From: Thiotrichaceae bacterium
GTDB lineage: Bacteria > Pseudomonadota > Gammaproteobacteria > Thiotrichales > Thiotrichaceae
Direction of reading: 5' to 3'
DNA length: 6,433 nt
NCBI GenBank assembly: GCA_027008885.1
Contig: JALVDQ010000489.1
Coordinates: 1-6,433, forward strand
A model generated the notes under the pieces. It was not told where the DNA came from, ran no database searches, and was given only the letters and a program-made list of their open reading frames with translations. Shown piece after piece: positions 5,944-6,433 of this stretch; the stretch's first letter is position 1, and each line of letters opens with the position of its first letter. Both the position numbers and the translations under genes were made by a program.

Positions 5944-6162
5944 TAAAAAAAGGGGGGGATGGGTGTCTGAGGACAGAGGACAGAGGACTGAGGACAGAAA
6001 ACAGAGCTTTTCTCGTTCCCTCGTTCCACGTGGGAATGCAGCCCGGACGCTCCAGCGTCCCGTCCATAACGCTGGAATGTAGCCTGCGTTGAGAATACGA
6101 AACGCGGGATGACTCATTGTTAGGCAGCGCTACTGTGTTTCGTTCCTCAGCACAGACTGCAC
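5933..6162 (+). repeat. Composite tandem repeat, copy A (about 230 bp)
   Basis: Modules in order: an A-rich head overlapping the end of the membrane protein gene; seven G (5952-5958) and ATGGGT; heptads TGAGGAC, AGAGGAC twice, TGAGGAC and AGAAAAC (5968-6002); a CTTTTCTCGTTCC block; an imperfect palindrome around CCACGTGG; the hairpin at 6045-6060; an AACGCGGGAT block; and a GGCAGCGCTACTGTG segment leading into the 23-bp module (6138-6160). Copy B repeats the same order, with most differences in the region after the hairpin. No ORF in it looks like a real protein. Confidence 0.9.
6045..6060 (+). repeat. REP-like hairpin in copy A
   Basis: GGACGCT and AGCGTCC are perfect complements around CC. 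A later ACGCTGGA (6069-6076) is complementary to TCCAGCGT (6051-6058), so two alternative pairings are possible. Hairpins of this CGCTCCAGCG type are, from memory, frequent between genes of several gammaproteobacteria. Confidence 0.6.
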
Positions 6163-6380
6163 GAAAAATATATAAAAATCAGGGGGGATGGGTATCTGAG
6201 GACTGAGGACTGAGGACAGAAAACAGAGCTTTTCTCGTTCCCCCGTTCCACGTGGGAATGCAGCCTGGACGCTCCAGCGTCCCGTTTGTAACGCTGGAAG
6301 TAGTGCGTGAGTATGCAAAACGCGGGATAGCTCATTGTTAGGCAGCGCTACTGTGTTTCGTTCCTCAGCACAGACTGCAC
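6163..6380 (+). repeat. Composite tandem repeat, copy B (218 bp)
   Basis: This copy begins GAAAAATATATAAAAATC and repeats the module order of copy A: six G (6182-6187), ATGGGT, three TGAGGAC heptads and one AGAAAAC (6197-6224), the CCACGTGG palindrome, the CGCTCCAGCG hairpin, and the 23-bp module at 6356-6378. The downstream junction is identical to its upstream junction over several tens of bases, giving an exact 218-base period into copy C. Confidence 0.92.
6267..6282 (+). repeat. REP-like hairpin in copy B
   Basis: This has the same 16 bases as 6045-6060 in copy A, again followed by ACGCTGGA (6291-6298). The hairpin is unchanged although the bases between it and the following module differ between the copies, which hints that the stem itself is maintained or was recently copied. 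Confidence 0.6.
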
Positions 6381-6433
6381 GAAAAATATATAAAAATCAG
6401 GGGGGATGGGTATCTGAGGACTGAGGACTGAGG
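6381..6433 (+). repeat. Composite tandem repeat, partial copy C
   Basis: The first 53 bases of a third copy: A-rich head, G-run, ATGGGT and the heptads TGAGGAC, TGAGGAC and a cut third one. Every base agrees with copy B at an offset of 218. The window ends inside it, so the total number of copies is unknown. Confidence 0.9.

Noticed and set aside
5890..6335. Minus-strand ORFs in the tandem repeat copies (about 62-75 codons)
   Set aside because: They occur in parallel in each repeat copy, in shifted frames, and owe their length to the heptads and hairpins. They look like by-products of repeat DNA.
5933..6433. CRISPR array in the right-end repeats
   Set aside because: The repeat unit is about 218 bp with internal heptads and near-identical copies, with no unique spacers of regular length and no cas genes in the window.

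Overview
This 6.4 kb stretch of bacterial chromosome has ordinary housekeeping and envelope genes in the middle and repeat-rich DNA at both ends. All supported genes are on the + strand. The base composition is moderately AT-rich. The gene types (type B ribosomal protein L31, a short malic enzyme, a lipoprotein-type M48 protease) and the intergenic REP-like hairpins with heptanucleotide arrays suggest a gammaproteobacterium, possibly a sulfur-oxidiser or methanotroph relative (Thiotrichales or Methylococcales). That placement rests on general resemblance and is low confidence.

Layout. Positions 1-212 are a mosaic of short repeats: two copies of a 27-bp unit, a 23-bp module shared with the far right end, and an inverted heptad array with a C-run/T-run. 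A weak promoter (236-265) and a possible 20-codon leader ORF (311-373) precede an unrecognised membrane-anchored protein (379-870). A CDF-family cation transporter follows (902-1846). The ribosomal gene rpmE2 (1947-2192) has a clear sigma70-type promoter and a Fur-like sequence in its 5' leader. Next comes a closely packed cluster: a secreted staphylococcal-nuclease-like protein (about 2230-3141), an M48 lipoprotein protease (3138-4148) overlapping it by ATGA, and malic enzyme (4186-5415). A strong hairpin with the form of an intrinsic terminator, placed to end the rpmE2 transcript, lies inside the signal-peptide codons of the nuclease.

The right end holds a G-run/heptad element directly after the malic enzyme stop, a small three-helix membrane protein with a TTG start (5617-5943), and a tandem composite repeat (about 230 bp, then 218 bp, then a partial third copy) that runs off the window. 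All four heptad arrays fit one 7-base consensus, WGARGAC, and share a head of A-rich tract, G-run and ATGGGT.

Function. The nuclease and M48 protease probably act outside the cytoplasm as a translationally coupled pair; malic enzyme and L31 are core functions. No defence system, CRISPR array, phage or complete transposase is visible. The most unusual content is the composite repeat family and the terminator buried inside a coding region.
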